Source: an uncultured Clostridia bacterium (GTDB taxonomy: Bacteria; Bacillota; Clostridia; UBA1381; UMGS1253). From it: a stretch of DNA of 64,000 bases. Shown here piece by piece: positions 33,592 through 41,068 of this stretch; position 1 is the first letter of the stretch; each line of letters opens with the position of its first letter. The stretch spans positions 1-64,000 of the forward strand of contig CAKSHP010000003.1 in assembly GCA_934457145.1 (NCBI GenBank), read 5' to 3'. The notes beneath the pieces were generated by a model. That model saw nothing but the letters and a program-made list of their open reading frames with translations, had not been told where the DNA came from and did not search any database. The position numbers and the translations under genes are program-made.

Positions 33592-34863
33592 TTAATCGCT
33601 TTTTCTAAGCAATGCCAAATCCGTATTTTCTTCCTCTGAGTCAAAATTGTCCAAACAGGATTTAAGCATTCCGCTAAGCAGCGTATATATCCAGCACAAA
33701 AACGGAAGTCCTTCCATAATAGGCTCCGTAAACATATTTAAAAATACCACCGTATAGGCGCTGAGCATTAAATACTTTGTCGGCGGTTTTGCCTTTATGT
33801 GAAAAAAGAACCGCAAAAAATTCATAAGCGACATAACGGAAAAAATAACCATCAAAAAGAACGGCGCAACGCCTGTGAGCCGGCCCATATCAAGCCACAA
33901 ATTATGCGCATATTCATGTTTTTCGCTGTACATTCCCATCGGATTTTCAAAAATGCTTATAAACACCTCTCCGTATCTTGCACGCCTTGTGTCATCGCTT
34001 GACTTTGTGCCTATATCAGTTTCGTTTAGTCTTTTATACATGCTTGTCTGTTCATAATTGTCCTTCATTTTAAAGGCATTTGCATTATATAAAGCAGCCG
34101 CAATCGCAATAACCGCCAATGTAATGAACAAAATTTTTACATTTGTTTTCCGTTCTGCCTTGTCTATAAGTATTTTGCAGATAAGGCATATAAAAAACAC
34201 CAATACAAACATAATAACCGGGGTTCTTGTTGCGCTTAACAATCCGCAATACGCCGCAGTAACCGAAAGCATTATAATTACTATTTTTTTTGCCAAATTC
34301 TTTTGCATAAAAGAACCATAAAACAGCATTGCAGCCATTAAATTCAGATACCCCGCCGTGTTTGTTGCAGTCAACCCCTTCTTACCTATAACAATATCGT
34401 TTATCAATCTTTTTTCAAGATCTTTTTCAGGCGTTGAAAATATTGAAACAGAGCCGTGCAAAAAAAGAGCCAATACAATTAGTCCTATCAGCAAACATAT
34501 TGTTTTTTCGTTTATGTACGGCTTTTTTGCATCAAGAATTATATGATAGCCCACAACATATGAAAGCACAGGCAAAATAAGAGAGTTTGTAAAAAACGAA
34601 TACACGGAAAATTTATAATAAAGTCCGTATATTAATGCATACAAAAAGAATGCCGCGCAAAGCACTCCAAGCTCTTCATTTATTTTAAGCTTAACATTTG
34701 CCATTGTCATCCACAAAAAGAAAACCGCATATGCCGCAAGCAAAATATAATATCCGTATCCTCTTAAATTGAAAAAAGCAAATCCGATTAAAACAAGCAT
34801 CATATTAAAAACTATGCTTGATTCTTTTGTATCGTTAACGTAAAGTTTGTTTATATTATTCAT
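33592..34863 (-). CDS. O-antigen ligase/polymerase-like membrane protein
   Basis: A 423-residue polytopic protein with about ten to eleven transmembrane helices and one large extracellular loop (about residues 265-325). The fold and the loop motif with HNLWLDMGRLTGV resemble Wzy/WaaL-type O-antigen ligases or polymerases. In Gram-positive bacteria such proteins polymerise or attach surface glycans. Start ATG 34863 follows GGAGG; the frame extends upstream only to a TTG. It is the first gene of the four-gene polysaccharide operon. Confidence 0.78.
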   Translation of the reverse strand: MNNINKLYVNDTKESSIVFNMMLVLIGFAFFNLRGYGYYILLAAYAVFFLWMTMANVKLKINEELGVLCAAFFLYALIYGLYYKFSVYSFFTNSLILPVLSYVVGYHIILDAKKPYINEKTICLLIGLIVLALFLHGSVSIFSTPEKDLEKRLINDIVIGKKGLTATNTAGYLNLMAAMLFYGSFMQKNLAKKIVIIMLSVTAAYCGLLSATRTPVIMFVLVFFICLICKILIDKAERKTNVKILFITLAVIAIAAALYNANAFKMKDNYEQTSMYKRLNETDIGTKSSDDTRRARYGEVFISIFENPMGMYSEKHEYAHNLWLDMGRLTGVAPFFLMVIFSVMSLMNFLRFFFHIKAKPPTKYLMLSAYTVVFLNMFTEPIMEGLPFLCWIYTLLSGMLKSCLDNFDSEEENTDLALLRKSD

Positions 34864-34940
34864 TTTTCCTCCGGACAATTTTTTTATTTATGCTTTAAGT
34901 ATACCTTAATTTTTTAAAATTGTAAACATATTTTTATAAG

Positions 34941-37478
34941 CTAATTATATTTTTCTATAAATTCGCGCATACTTTTTTCCGTTTCGCAAACCTCTTTATA
35001 AAACTCATTTGCACTCACACGCACCGCTCCGTGCCCGAAAATAATAATTTGTTCTAAATTATCAGAAGTTGCAACACGCACCTTATAGTTTTTGCAAAGC
35101 TGTTTTGAAGTTTTTTCAATATATGAATCGGCAGTTTCTGCCTCTTTTGTGTACACAACACTCACATCATGTATTTTTTCTATTTCCCGTCTCTCCCCCG
35201 GAACGCGATACGCATCAAACACCAAAATCACATTATTTTGCTTCATCGCCCGGTAATTTGCGATCTTATTAATCAAAAGTTCGCGCGCCGCATACAAATC
35301 GTCCTTTGCAGTCTGTTTTAAATCCTCCCAGGCAAAAATAATATTATATCCGTCAATCAAAAGATATTCTTCTTTTTTTACAATCGGTTTTATTTTTTGC
35401 TTTTTTTCTTCCTTCACACTGCGCATAGGCTTTATGCTCTTTTGCTTGATCTTGCCGTATGTCATTTCAAAAATGCGCAAAAGTTCTTCTTCGCTTGCAA
35501 TCATTTTTTTGTATTCGAAGGTTTGCGGCTGTAAATCATCTTGTTTATTATGAAAACCTCTGAGCGGAATATGCATATTATCAAAAACCTCATCCCATCT
35601 GACAATATGTCCGCTGCCATGTGAACAAAACACCGAATTTGCCGTGTTTTCCGTGTCATTTTCACTTATATATCCGATTCTGCTTATCACCTCATCTGCA
35701 TTATGACACACATCATAGCCCTTAAATGACACATTAAATCTGCCTCTGCCATGAGTATAAGCTACAACTTCGCTGTGATAATCCTGTATCGTGTCAACCG
35801 GTGCGCTTCCTTCGATGCAAGACATTTCCTCTTTTATACTCGGAGGCGCAAACTGCGCAAAGCGCATTTTTAAATCTGTCATTGCCCGCCCAACACACTC
35901 CGTCGGCAGTTCAAATTTAAAATCATAATACGGCTCAAGCAACACGCTTTTCGCCTGCATAAGCCCTTGTCTTACCGCCCTGTATGTTGCCTGTCTGAAA
36001 TCTCCTCCGTCTGTATGTTTTATATGTGCTCTTCCGGATATTAAAGTTATTTTCATATCCGTAATCGGAGATCCTGTAAGCACTCCCACATGATTTTTTT
36101 CCTCCAAATGCGTCATAATCAGCCTCTGCCAGTTTTTCGAAAGCACATCTTCCGCACACTTTGACGAAAATACAAGTCCGCTCCCGGCTGCCGCCGGCTC
36201 TAAAAGCAAATGAACCTCGGCATAGTGTCTGAGCGGCTCATAATGCCCAACGCCTTCAACGGTATTTTCAATTGTCTCTTTATAAAGAATGCTTCCTTTT
36301 TCAAACTCTACAAAAACGTTATATTTTTCGCAAAGCATCCTTTTTATCACTTCAAGCGCTATCTCTCCCATAACGCATATATCAATTTTTTTAGTCTGCT
36401 CGCTGTATCTCACGCGCAGCTGAGTTTCCTGCTCTGCAAGGCGGTTTAGCGCCTCAAGCGCTGCATATATATCCGTGTTTTTGCAAGGTCTTACGCTGTA
36501 GTTAAACACAGGTTCGCTTACGAGATTTTTAAATTCCGTTTCTTTTCCGAGTCCGTCTCCTGCCTCTGCATTTGAAAGTCCCGTCACTGCGCACACATTT
36601 CCCGCATACACTTCGTTTACACTTTTATACTTTGCTCCCGAATAAATTCTTATCTCGTTTATTTTTCCTGTCTGCTTTTTATTTTCTATAATACTCTTCA
36701 CTTTAAGGCTGCCGCCGGTGATTTTCATATATACAAGGCGCTGTTTGTTTTCGTCTTCTGCAATTTTAAATATTTTTGCGCCGAACTCTTTATAAAACAT
36801 TTTTTCGTTCGTATAATAATCAAATTGTTCCAAAAATTCACCAACGCCCTCATTTTTCAACGCCGAACCGAAAAAACACGGGAAAATTTTTCTTGCGGCA
36901 ATTGCATTTTTTATATCAAAATCATCTATATAACCGTTTGATATATATTTTTCCAAAAGAGTTTCGTCCGTAATCGCGCTTTCTTCAAAGAATTTTTCAT
37001 CTTTTTCAGAAAAATCTATGCATCCCGGCGAAAATTTTTCTTTAAGTTCTTTAATTAATTCGCCTCTTTTTTGCGGCTGGATCAAATCTGTTTTATTAAT
37101 AAAAATAAATGTCGGCACATCATAGTGCGCCAATAACTTCCACAGAGTCTCGCCATGGCTTTGCACGCCGTCTGCGGCGCTTATAAGCAAAATCGCATAG
37201 TCAAGCACGCGCAGTGTGCGCTCTGCCTCCGCAGAAAAATCTACATGCCCCGGAGTGTCCAAAAGGCTGTACTCGCTGTCTTTACAGTGCAGCATTGCCT
37301 GTTTTGAAAATATGGTAATTCCTCTGTCCTTTTCTATTTTATCAGTATCTAAAAATGCATTTTGATGATCCACCCTGCCGATTTTTAATATTTCGCCCGC
37401 ATTATATAAAAGGCTCTCCGACAGGGTTGTTTTTCCGCAGTCAACATGCGCTATCATTCCAACAGTAAGTCTTTTCAT
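34941..37478 (-). CDS. Tet(M)/EF-G-like ribosomal GTPase fused to a Rae1/YacP NYN nuclease domain
   Basis: An 845-residue protein. Residues 1-640 are a translational GTPase of the ribosomal protection (Tet/Otr) class: G1 AHVDCGKT, G2 RGITI, G3 DTPGH (D74) and G4 NKTD (128-131), then EF-G-like domains II-V. The domain IV tip reads SGRAHIKHTDGGDFR, unlike the STPADF loop of true Tet(M). After a basic linker (about 670-700), residues 703-845 are a NYN/PIN domain like YacP (Rae1): LIDGYN (D709), VFDAY, ETADSYIE (D782 region) and VATSDN, all acidic positions kept. Rae1 is a ribosome-associated endonuclease that cuts mRNA in the A site. The fusion suggests GTPase-guided delivery of the nuclease to ribosomes; it should not be read as a proven tetracycline resistance gene. 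Confidence 0.85.
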   Translation of the reverse strand: MKRLTVGMIAHVDCGKTTLSESLLYNAGEILKIGRVDHQNAFLDTDKIEKDRGITIFSKQAMLHCKDSEYSLLDTPGHVDFSAEAERTLRVLDYAILLISAADGVQSHGETLWKLLAHYDVPTFIFINKTDLIQPQKRGELIKELKEKFSPGCIDFSEKDEKFFEESAITDETLLEKYISNGYIDDFDIKNAIAARKIFPCFFGSALKNEGVGEFLEQFDYYTNEKMFYKEFGAKIFKIAEDENKQRLVYMKITGGSLKVKSIIENKKQTGKINEIRIYSGAKYKSVNEVYAGNVCAVTGLSNAEAGDGLGKETEFKNLVSEPVFNYSVRPCKNTDIYAALEALNRLAEQETQLRVRYSEQTKKIDICVMGEIALEVIKRMLCEKYNVFVEFEKGSILYKETIENTVEGVGHYEPLRHYAEVHLLLEPAAAGSGLVFSSKCAEDVLSKNWQRLIMTHLEEKNHVGVLTGSPITDMKITLISGRAHIKHTDGGDFRQATYRAVRQGLMQAKSVLLEPYYDFKFELPTECVGRAMTDLKMRFAQFAPPSIKEEMSCIEGSAPVDTIQDYHSEVVAYTHGRGRFNVSFKGYDVCHNADEVISRIGYISENDTENTANSVFCSHGSGHIVRWDEVFDNMHIPLRGFHNKQDDLQPQTFEYKKMIASEEELLRIFEMTYGKIKQKSIKPMRSVKEEKKQKIKPIVKKEEYLLIDGYNIIFAWEDLKQTAKDDLYAARELLINKIANYRAMKQNNVILVFDAYRVPGERREIEKIHDVSVVYTKEAETADSYIEKTSKQLCKNYKVRVATSDNLEQIIIFGHGAVRVSANEFYKEVCETEKSMREFIEKYN

Positions 37479-37539
37479 GTTAATTTATATCCTTGTCTTT
37501 TCAGATTGTTTTTATCAAAACCGTTATATTCTCATAATA

Positions 37540-37567
37540 AGTATACCACATTTTTTTTACTAATCAA
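37540..37567 (-). promoter_or_regulatory. Promoter of the GTPase-nuclease fusion gene
   Basis: TTGATT, 16-base spacer, TATACT on the minus strand, giving a leader of about 55 bases. No obvious regulatory leader peptide or attenuator of the Tet(M) type is present. Confidence 0.55.
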
Positions 37568-37596
37568 TATTTTTTTATAAGTTTATTTTCATGCAC

Positions 37597-37624
37597 ACAC
37601 ATTTTTTGTATCTTACATATTATA
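37597..37624 (+). promoter_or_regulatory. SigK-like promoter of dpaA-dpaB
   Basis: The -10 element CATATTATA fits the SigK pattern CATAnnnTA, with an AC dinucleotide 17 bases upstream in a short CA repeat. The Bacillus spoVF operon is SigK-dependent, which supports the call. The CA repeat means the -35 match is weak evidence. Confidence 0.5.
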
Positions 37625-37660
37625 TAGTATTGATTTTATTGCTGAAAAGAGGCTTTGTAT

Positions 37661-38545
37661 ATGAAAAAGAAATTTTTGATTATAGGCGGCGATGAAAGAA
37701 TTGTCTATCTTGCCGACATTTTAAAAAAAAACAATTTTGATATAAAAATTTTCGGAAATGATAAAATAGGCGCAAACCTTTGCACATGCGCTTCATATGA
37801 TTTAAAATCGGCGGTAGAAGACTGTGATATAATAATCCTGCCGCTCCCTGTATCAAAAGACAAAAATCATATAAATGCTCCGTTTTTTTCCGAACGCATA
37901 CCGATAGACGATTTTGCTTCAAGTCTAAAAAGCCGCCACACAGTTATTGGCGGCAGTCTGCCCGATACTTTTAAAAATATTCTTGAAGCCAAAAACATAA
38001 AATACTTCGACTATTTTAAAAACGAAACCCTCACTATGAAAAATGCTCTTATTACGGCCGAGGGCGCCGTGATGCTTGCAATTAAAAACACCGATATTTC
38101 ACTTTTAAAAAGCAAATGCATGGTGCTGGGTTACGGCAGAATAGCAAAATTTCTAGTGCGTATGTTAAAAGGTTTCGGCGCCGACTGCACAGTATGCGCA
38201 AGAAAAGAAAGCGCACTCGCCGAAGCAGAAGCTATAGGCTGCGCGGCATATCCGTTAGATAAGATGAGTTTTCATCTAAACAGCTGCGATATTATATTTA
38301 ACACAATTCCCAAAATTGTGCTCACAACTTCTGAGCTTTTGTGTATAAAAGACGACGCAATCATAATTGATCTTGCTTCAAAACCCGGCGGAGTTGATTT
38401 AACCGCTGCCAAAACGCTTGATATAAATCTTATAAGCGCACTGTCACTGCCCGGTAAAATTGCTCCGAAAAGCGCGGGCGAAATTATCTTTAAAGCAATA
38501 TGTTCAATATTAAATCAAATGGGGGAGGATATATATGACGCTTGA
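37661..38545 (+). CDS. dpaA: Dipicolinate synthase subunit A
   Basis: A 294-residue SpoVFA protein that with DpaB makes dipicolinic acid from dihydrodipicolinate in the mother cell for spore core dehydration and heat resistance. The N-terminal part is a Rossmann-like domain (FLIIGGDERIVYLADIL), and a second nucleotide-binding fold starts at MVLGYGRIAKFLVRMLKGFGA. The ATG 37661 has AAGAGG upstream; the frame opens at a TTG six bases earlier. It overlaps dpaB by 11 bases, so translation is coupled. Confidence 0.94.
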   Translation: MKKKFLIIGGDERIVYLADILKKNNFDIKIFGNDKIGANLCTCASYDLKSAVEDCDIIILPLPVSKDKNHINAPFFSERIPIDDFASSLKSRHTVIGGSLPDTFKNILEAKNIKYFDYFKNETLTMKNALITAEGAVMLAIKNTDISLLKSKCMVLGYGRIAKFLVRMLKGFGADCTVCARKESALAEAEAIGCAAYPLDKMSFHLNSCDIIFNTIPKIVLTTSELLCIKDDAIIIDLASKPGGVDLTAAKTLDINLISALSLPGKIAPKSAGEIIFKAICSILNQMGEDIYDA

Positions 38546-39119
38546 AAACAAAACCATTGGTTTTGCTCTGACAGGTTCATTTTGCAGTTTTGAGCGCGCG
38601 CTCTTTCAAATGGAGATGCTAAAAAAACTAAACTGCACAATAATCCCTATCATGAGTAAAACCGCATATTCTTTAGATACACGATTCGGTTCGGCTCTGT
38701 CATTTCATAAAAAAATAGAAGACATATCCCAAAATAAAATCATACACACCATCGAAGCTGCCGAACCTATCGGCCCGAAAAAACTTTTGGATCTTTTAAT
38801 CATTTGCCCCTGCACGGGAAACACCATGGCAAAACTTGCAAACGGAATAACCGACACCTGCGTCACAATGGCTGCAAAAGCGCATCTTCGCAGCAACCGT
38901 CCCGTTCTTATTGCTCCTTCAACAAATGACGGTCTCGGTGCAAGCGGAAAAAACATAACATCGCTTTTAAACACTAAAAACATATTTTTCGTGCCGTTTT
39001 ACCAAGATGATTTTGAAAAGAAACCAAAGTCCCTTGTCTGCGACTTTTCTTTAATATCTCCATGCGCCGAGGCAGCTCTTGACTTTAAACAAATTCAGCC
39101 CGTTATCGGCAAATCTTAA
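38535..39119 (+). CDS. dpaB: Dipicolinate synthase subunit B (flavoprotein)
   Basis: A 194-residue SpoVFB protein of the flavin-dependent decarboxylase/oxidoreductase fold. It shows the flavin-site blocks IGFALTGSFCSF, PCTGNTMAKLANGITDT and LIAPSTNDGLG. It works with DpaA. GGGGGAGG precedes the ATG, which lies inside the end of dpaA. A terminator follows the stop. Presence of both subunits is a strong marker of endospore formation. Confidence 0.94.
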   Translation: MTLENKTIGFALTGSFCSFERALFQMEMLKKLNCTIIPIMSKTAYSLDTRFGSALSFHKKIEDISQNKIIHTIEAAEPIGPKKLLDLLIICPCTGNTMAKLANGITDTCVTMAAKAHLRSNRPVLIAPSTNDGLGASGKNITSLLNTKNIFFVPFYQDDFEKKPKSLVCDFSLISPCAEAALDFKQIQPVIGKS

Positions 39120-39142
39120 ACTTTATTATTCAACTAAAAAGA

Positions 39143-39177
39143 GGCTGTTTAAAAAGTCAATTGATTTTTAAACAGCC
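39143..39177. terminator. Bidirectional terminator between dpaB and the DUF134 gene
   Basis: A 13-bp perfect stem (GGCTGTTTAAAAA and its complement) and a 9-base loop lie between convergent genes. Confidence 0.8.
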
Positions 39178-39186
39178 CCTGTCCTT

Positions 39187-39489
39187 TTATATATTTTCAT
39201 TTATGCAATAGCTTCCGCCTTCTATTTTAAGCTCGCTGCCGTTAATAAGCATCTTTGCAATTTTCGCTCTTGCACTTTTATAAATTCTCTGTACGGTTGT
39301 TCTTGAAATAACCATCTGCTCAGCACATTGATCCTGCGTCATTCCCTCGCCGTCAATAAGTCTGAAAGCTTCGTATTCTTCAACATTCATAATAATTTTA
39401 CCCTTGTTTGTGCCATAGCTGTCTGCCGCCATAAAATGAGTATGCTCGGGCATTTTCCCAACGGTTCTGTTTTTTGCAGGTCTTGACAT
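39187..39489 (-). CDS. DUF134 family putative DNA-binding protein
   Basis: A 100-residue DUF134 protein. It begins with the family-typical MSRPAKNRTVG and contains a sigma-70 region 4-like helix-turn-helix in GMTQDQCAEQMVISRTTVQRIYKSARAKIA. Members are suspected regulators, often near metal or iron-sulfur genes, with no proven function. AGGGGG precedes the ATG. It is downstream of rpsT on the same strand but separated by that gene's terminator. Confidence 0.85.
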   Translation of the reverse strand: MSRPAKNRTVGKMPEHTHFMAADSYGTNKGKIIMNVEEYEAFRLIDGEGMTQDQCAEQMVISRTTVQRIYKSARAKIAKMLINGSELKIEGGSYCINENI

Positions 39490-39544
39490 TTTTGTTTCCC
39501 CCTTATCTCAACTGCAAAATAATATGTATTTTTGCATAAAAAAA

Positions 39545-39568
39545 GGACATACCCCATGGGATATGTCC
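39545..39568 (-). terminator. Terminator of rpsT
   Basis: A stem of ten to eleven bp (GGACATATCCC with its near-complement) has a very short loop. On the minus strand it is followed by seven T, 11 bases past the rpsT stop. Confidence 0.85.
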
Positions 39569-39578
39569 CATTTTTAAC

Positions 39579-39842
39579 CTACGCCATCTTGTTTAACATA
39601 CAAGCCAATTTTGACTTTCTTCTGGCTGCTGTGTTCTTCTTTAAAATTCCTTTTGCAGCAGCCTGGTCAATCTTCTTTGTTACAAAAGAAAAAGATTTTG
39701 CAGCTTCTTCTTTGTTACCTTCAGCAACACAAGCTTCAAACTTTTTGATGTACGTTTTAAGAGCTGATTTAATCATTTGGTTTCTGAGAGTTTTCGTCTG
39801 AGCAACCAACACTCTTTTTTTAGCTGATTTAATATTTGGCAT
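39579..39842 (-). CDS. rpsT: 30S ribosomal protein S20
   Basis: An 87-residue S20 that binds 16S rRNA. It has the typical MPNIKSAKKRV start, helical body rich in Lys and Ala, and C-terminal AARRKSKLACMLNK. CGGAGGTG precedes the ATG. It is monocistronic, with its own promoter 240 bases upstream, a long structured leader and a terminator. Confidence 0.96.
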   Translation of the reverse strand: MPNIKSAKKRVLVAQTKTLRNQMIKSALKTYIKKFEACVAEGNKEEAAKSFSFVTKKIDQAAAKGILKKNTAARRKSKLACMLNKMA

Positions 39843-39962
39843 ATCAATTCACCTCCGATGTAAAATTCACAAAACTGCCTTGCGAAAAGTTGTAAAACAC
39901 AATTCTATTAAAAACAAATCACATATGTTTCCGCAAGATCAAGCTACGCAAACTGCGCACGC

Positions 39963-40013
39963 GGCAAAACCATTTTAAAAGAAAGCAGCCGTATTTTCTT
40001 TTTATGTTTTGCC
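39963..40013 (-). promoter_or_regulatory. Structured hairpin in the rpsT leader
   Basis: In the rpsT leader of about 235 nt, GGCAAAAC pairs with GTTTTGCC across 51 bases, and within it AAAAGAAA pairs with TTTCTTTT, forming a long hairpin. No terminator follows. It may be a protein-binding or processing element; the rest of the leader shows only weak pairing. Confidence 0.4.
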
Positions 40014-40083
40014 AAAAATATTTGTGATAAGCTTAAAAACAAATCACTCAAAGAAATAAAAATATTTCTGAGACACAATTGTT

Positions 40084-40112
40084 ATTATAGCACACTGTTT
40101 TGAAAATAGCAA
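40084..40112 (-). promoter_or_regulatory. Promoter of rpsT
   Basis: TTGCTA, 17-base spacer, TATAAT on the minus strand, 18 bases beyond the end of miaA. Confidence 0.65.
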
Positions 40113-40129
40113 TAGTTTTTTTAATTTTT

Positions 40130-41059
40130 TTATCGTTTTAAGAAGTTTTCTATGTTTTTTAAGCACTGTTCTTTCATATTGCCTTCAAGATTAACAATAT
40201 TTTCATTTCTTCTAAACCATGTAAGCTGACGTTTTGCATAATGCCTTGTGTTTTGCTTTATTTTATCGCACGCCTGCTGCAAGGTGGACTTTTTTTCAAT
40301 ATATTCTATAATTTCTTTATATCCTATAGCCTGCATGGAGTTTAAATTTTTGTTATATCCTCTTTCCAGCAACGAACGCACTTCATCTTCAAGACCTTTT
40401 TCAAGCATTATGTCAACTCTTTTGTTAATTCTTTCATAGAGAACATCTCTTTGAAAAGAAGGCATCATAACAAGCGTATCAAACGAAGGCTTTTTAACTT
40501 TTGAAAGAGCGTTTTGCTCGCTTATGGTTTTTCCTGTCTGATAATATACCTCCAACGCGCGTATAACTCTTTTTTTATTATTTATATGAATTTTTTCGCA
40601 TGCTTTTTTATCAATTCTTTCAAGCTCGCTGTAAAGCGGCTCAATTCCTTCATTTTCAAGCCTTTCTTCAAGCTGTGCCCGGATTTCTTTGTCCTCTGGT
40701 TCTTCGGAAAGCTGTATATTATATATCAGATGGTCAATATAAAGCCCGGTTCCTCCCGCAACAATAACGTTTTCTCCGTTTTCAAAACAGTTATCTATTA
40801 TTTTTCTCGCCTGATTTGTATAATCATACACGCTAAACTGCTCATTCGGAAAAACAACATTTATCATGTAGTGACAAATTCCGCCCATTTCCTCTTTCGT
40901 GGGCTTTGCTGTGCCGATATCCATATACTTATATATCTGCATACTGTCGGCAGACACAATCTTTGCTCCGAAATGCTGCGCCGCACACACGCTAAGCTCC
41001 GTTTTTCCGCTTGCCGTCGGTCCGGCAATAACTATAAGCTTATTTTTCTTTTTTTCCAC
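40130..41059 (-). CDS. miaA: tRNA dimethylallyltransferase
   Basis: A MiaA of about 309 residues that attaches a dimethylallyl group to A37 of tRNAs reading UNN codons. The P-loop is IAGPTASGKTE at the N-terminus; conserved blocks include SADSMQIYKYMDIGTAKP, VGGTGLYI (here AGGTGLYID) and RQLTWFRRN. It starts with GTG: the one at 41059 has AGGTGA at good spacing, and another in-frame GTG lies at 41068. It directly follows mutL. Its product is the substrate of MiaB, encoded at the head of the same operon. Confidence 0.94.
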   Translation of the reverse strand: MEKKKNKLIVIAGPTASGKTELSVCAAQHFGAKIVSADSMQIYKYMDIGTAKPTKEEMGGICHYMINVVFPNEQFSVYDYTNQARKIIDNCFENGENVIVAGGTGLYIDHLIYNIQLSEEPEDKEIRAQLEERLENEGIEPLYSELERIDKKACEKIHINNKKRVIRALEVYYQTGKTISEQNALSKVKKPSFDTLVMMPSFQRDVLYERINKRVDIMLEKGLEDEVRSLLERGYNKNLNSMQAIGYKEIIEYIEKKSTLQQACDKIKQNTRHYAKRQLTWFRRNENIVNLEGNMKEQCLKNIENFLKR

Positions 41060-41068
41060 ATATATCAC

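Noticed and set aside
34941..37478. Calling this gene a tetracycline resistance determinant
   Set aside because: The GTPase part is Tet/Otr-like, but the domain IV loop differs from Tet(M), there is no Tet(M)-type attenuator or mobile element nearby, and the nuclease domain points to a different role.
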